Assembly: GCA_003661265.1 (NCBI GenBank)
Contig: QMVU01000061.1
Span: forward strand, 1-7,021
DNA: 7,021 nt
Source: Thermoproteota archaeon
Lineage (GTDB): Archaea > Korarchaeota > Korarchaeia > Korarchaeales > Korarchaeaceae
Direction of reading: 5' to 3'
A program made the translations under genes and the position numbers. Of this stretch, positions 5,496-7,021 are shown piece by piece. The stretch's first letter is position 1, and each line of letters opens with the position of its first letter. The notes below the pieces were generated by a model. It searched no databases, was not told the DNA's origin, and worked only from the letters and a program-made list of their open reading frames with translations.

Positions 5496-6371
5496 ATGAG
5501 TCTTTCTTACGAAGTACGCGCATGGTACTGCAAAGAGGAGGTAAGGAGGGAGATCGCCGATTTCTGCCGTAATAGGTGGATTGCCTTATTCGGGCGGGGT
5601 GTAGTGAGGTATGACAGGGAGGGAAACCCCCTTAGCATAGAGGAACCCTATCAGATCCCTGAGATATTAGAGCGTTTCTCCTCCATAAAGCCGAGATCTT
5701 TCTACGCAACCTCGGCCACCTATTTAAGGCTCTCCTTCAAGGAAGATGTGGAGGATGAGGGAAATGTTATGTCCTACACGCCATACTGGGACATAGACAA
5801 CGAAGCTTCAAAATGGAAAGCCACCGTTGAGGTCGTTCAGGTAATCTTAAGGGTCTTAGAGAGGGAAGGGATAAGCAATTCAGCTTACGTCCTGTGGACC
5901 GGGAGAGGAATGCACGTTAACCTGCATCAGAAGTCGATTTCCATGGAAGTTGTCAGGAAGTACGGGGCATTAAACGTGGCATGGGCTGTCGTGGAGTATG
6001 TTAGAGGAAAGATAATCGGAAACCTCCAAGAAATAAGGGAAAGACATGAGGCATTCAGGCTGAGGGTAGATAACGAGATGAAGCCGAAAAACCTCTTCTC
6101 AGTCCCCTTAAGCTTGCACAGAAGCGTGAACTCAGCGGTGATATGCGTAAGTCCAAGCGATCTAGACTTCTTCGATCCTTCTTGGGCAAATCCTAATTCA
6201 TTCAAGCACAACAAAAACTGGAGGAGCTTTCACCCTGGGGAAGCAGATTATCTCGCGGAAAAGGCGATACGGATTTATGGAGGGTATCCTTACCTTAGAG
6301 CCAGGTACAGAAGGAAGGAGCCAAGGGTCGAGGACATGATACGTAAGTGGTTGGGGGATCAGGATCATTGA
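5496..6371 (+). CDS. Archaeo-eukaryotic primase (PriS-like) protein
   Basis: A homologue of the catalytic small subunit of archaeal primase, which makes short primers or fills gaps on DNA. Numbered from the ATG at 5496 (291 residues), the AEP motifs are: motif I YWDIDNE with Asp99 and Asp101; motif II WTGRGMHVNLH with His140; motif III with Asp192 (RVDNE) followed by PLSLH with His208. The N terminus (YEVRAWYCKEEVRREIADF, then RWIALF) also resembles PriS. Differences are notable. The conserved RxPgSLHgKTG stretch reads SVPLSLHRSVNSA, so the usual Arg and GKTG are missing, no zinc-binding cysteine set is seen, and the protein is somewhat short. No large subunit lies nearby. It may be a lineage-specific PriS or a paralogue with a repair role; the window cannot decide. 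A TTG at 5457 would add 13 residues. Confidence 0.8.
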   Translation: MSLSYEVRAWYCKEEVRREIADFCRNRWIALFGRGVVRYDREGNPLSIEEPYQIPEILERFSSIKPRSFYATSATYLRLSFKEDVEDEGNVMSYTPYWDIDNEASKWKATVEVVQVILRVLEREGISNSAYVLWTGRGMHVNLHQKSISMEVVRKYGALNVAWAVVEYVRGKIIGNLQEIRERHEAFRLRVDNEMKPKNLFSVPLSLHRSVNSAVICVSPSDLDFFDPSWANPNSFKHNKNWRSFHPGEADYLAEKAIRIYGGYPYLRARYRRKEPRVEDMIRKWLGDQDH

Positions 6372-6385
6372 TCCTGATCCCTTTT
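6355..6385 (+). terminator. Hairpin terminator overlapping the primase-like stop codon
   Basis: GGGATCAGGATC (6355-6366) and its exact complement GATCCTGATCCC (6370-6381) flank a three-base loop ATT, followed by TTTT. The TGA stop (6369-6371) lies within the loop and right arm, so the last four codons form the left arm. Two further G-T pairs could lengthen the stem. It looks like an intrinsic terminator. Confidence 0.65.
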
Positions 6386-6414
6386 CCCTCGTCTCCCAGT
6401 CCCCCTCCGGAAGG

Positions 6415-6424
6415 TTTTAGTTTT
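6415..6424 (+). promoter_or_regulatory. Possible TATA-like element before the deacetylase gene
   Basis: TTTTAGTTTT, preceded by the purine run GGAAGG, is centred about 25 bases before the ATG at 6444, which would give a nearly leaderless transcript. GGTG at 6435-6438 could act as a Shine-Dalgarno if transcription starts earlier. The two readings conflict, so this is tentative. Confidence 0.3.
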
Positions 6425-6443
6425 TTCCGCGGACGGTGTATTG

Positions 6444-7021
6444 ATGGCCAAGCTCTGCCTTATATTTGGGAAGGAACTGCTCCTCTACTCCTTTGGACCG
6501 GGACACCCGATGAGATCAGACAGGCTAAGATACTTTTGGGAGGAAGTTGAGAGATGCGGTCTCTTGAGCAGCAAAGACATAGAGGTCTGTCCCCCTGTAA
6601 TGGCTAAGAGAGAAGATCTCCTGCTCTTTCATGATGAGGAGTACGTGAGATTTGTAGAAGAGGCTTCAAAAAAGGGTGTTGGTGTTCTTGACTACGGAGA
6701 CACGCCCGCCTTTCCTGGAGTATTCGAGGCTTCGTGCTACGTTGTGGGCTCAACCCTCCTAGGTCTGGATAAGGTAATGAGAGGTGAAGCTCTACATGCC
6801 TTTAATCCGATGGGAGGGCTTCATCACGCAAGGAGAAGATCTGCTGGTGGATTCTGCGTGTTCAATGATGCAGGAATTGCTATCGCAAAGGCTTTAGAGA
6901 ACTACGGAGTAGAAAGGGTGCTCTACATAGATATCGACGCTCATCACGGGGATGGGGTTCTGTACGGTTTTTACGAGGATCCAAGGGTTTACATAGCCGA
7001 TATACATGAGAGTGGGCGTTA
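6444..7021 (+). CDS. Histone-deacetylase/AcuC-like zinc deacetylase (partial, 3' end cut by window)
   Basis: The first 192 residues of an arginase-fold zinc amidohydrolase of the class that includes histone deacetylases, acetoin utilization protein AcuC and acetylpolyamine amidohydrolases. Visible signatures: early FGPGHPMRSDRL (17-28), where His21, Pro22, Arg24 and Arg27 match the family; FHDEEYVRFV (62-71); the active-site histidine pair His127-His128 in GGLHHARRRSAGGFCVFND; and YIDIDAHHGDG with Asp163, Asp165 and His167, the last two being zinc ligands. The frame is still open at ADIHESGR, so the second zinc Asp and the catalytic Tyr lie beyond the edge; family members usually run 320-380 residues. 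The start is ATG, with GGTG five bases before it and a TTG directly upstream. It likely removes acetyl groups from protein lysine or a small amide; the substrate is not readable here. Confidence 0.93.
   Translation, partial: MAKLCLIFGKELLLYSFGPGHPMRSDRLRYFWEEVERCGLLSSKDIEVCPPVMAKREDLLLFHDEEYVRFVEEASKKGVGVLDYGDTPAFPGVFEASCYVVGSTLLGLDKVMRGEALHAFNPMGGLHHARRRSAGGFCVFNDAGIAIAKALENYGVERVLYIDIDAHHGDGVLYGFYEDPRVYIADIHESGR

Noticed and set aside
6347..6550. Rightward 67-codon frame across the hairpin and the start of the deacetylase
   Set aside because: It overlaps the well-supported deacetylase N terminus in another frame, crosses a terminator-like hairpin, and has low-complexity Pro/Ser content.
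1..7021. CRISPR array, insertion sequence, integrase or toxin-antitoxin pair
   Set aside because: No regularly spaced repeats, terminal inverted repeats, transposase motifs or paired small ORFs were seen on either strand.

Overview
The window looks archaeal. It contains a small-subunit archaeo-eukaryotic primase (AEP) homologue, a dolichol-kinase/CTP-dependent polyprenol-kinase type membrane protein, a zinc deacetylase of the histone-deacetylase/AcuC class, AT-rich TATA-like boxes about 25 nt before several genes, and Shine-Dalgarno sequences of the GGTGA/GGAGG type. Frequent TTG and GTG starts fit a thermophilic TACK-type archaeon (Korarchaeota or Thermoproteota relatives). That placement is inference from gene content, not from a marker gene.

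Layout. Positions 1-158 hold no convincing gene. A doubtful 72-codon ORF (159-377, +) converges on a CDP-alcohol phosphatidyltransferase-like membrane enzyme (350-1024, -). That enzyme lies about 90 nt downstream of a TATA-like promoter with a perfect 9-bp inverted repeat at the predicted start site. A 307-nt gap (1025-1331) then leads to a small four-helix membrane protein of unknown function (1332-1778, +). It converges on a TudS-related putative desulfidase (1795-2325, -). A divergent promoter region separates the desulfidase from a dolichol-kinase-like membrane protein (2411-3127, +). Next is a 399-residue coiled-coil protein of unknown function (3215-4414, +), which shares a CTAG with the stop of a convergent HtrA-type serine protease (4411-5364, -). 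Finally come an AEP/PriS-like protein (5496-6371, +), ending inside a perfect 12-bp hairpin followed by TTTT, and the N-terminal 192 residues of a deacetylase (6444 to the right edge, +).

How the genes relate. Strand alternates often, so most genes appear to be single transcription units. Two lipid-type enzymes (the CDP-alcohol transferase and the polyprenol/lipid CTP-kinase family member) could both serve membrane lipid or glycosylation-carrier synthesis, but they are 1.4 kb apart on opposite strands. The primase-like gene and the deacetylase are tandem but separated by a strong terminator-like hairpin. I see no CRISPR array, insertion sequence, integrase, tRNA or rRNA, and no clear defence island. 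The most open items are the 399-aa coiled-coil protein, the variant active site of the phosphatidyltransferase, the stand-alone primase homologue, and the inverted repeats placed at control points.
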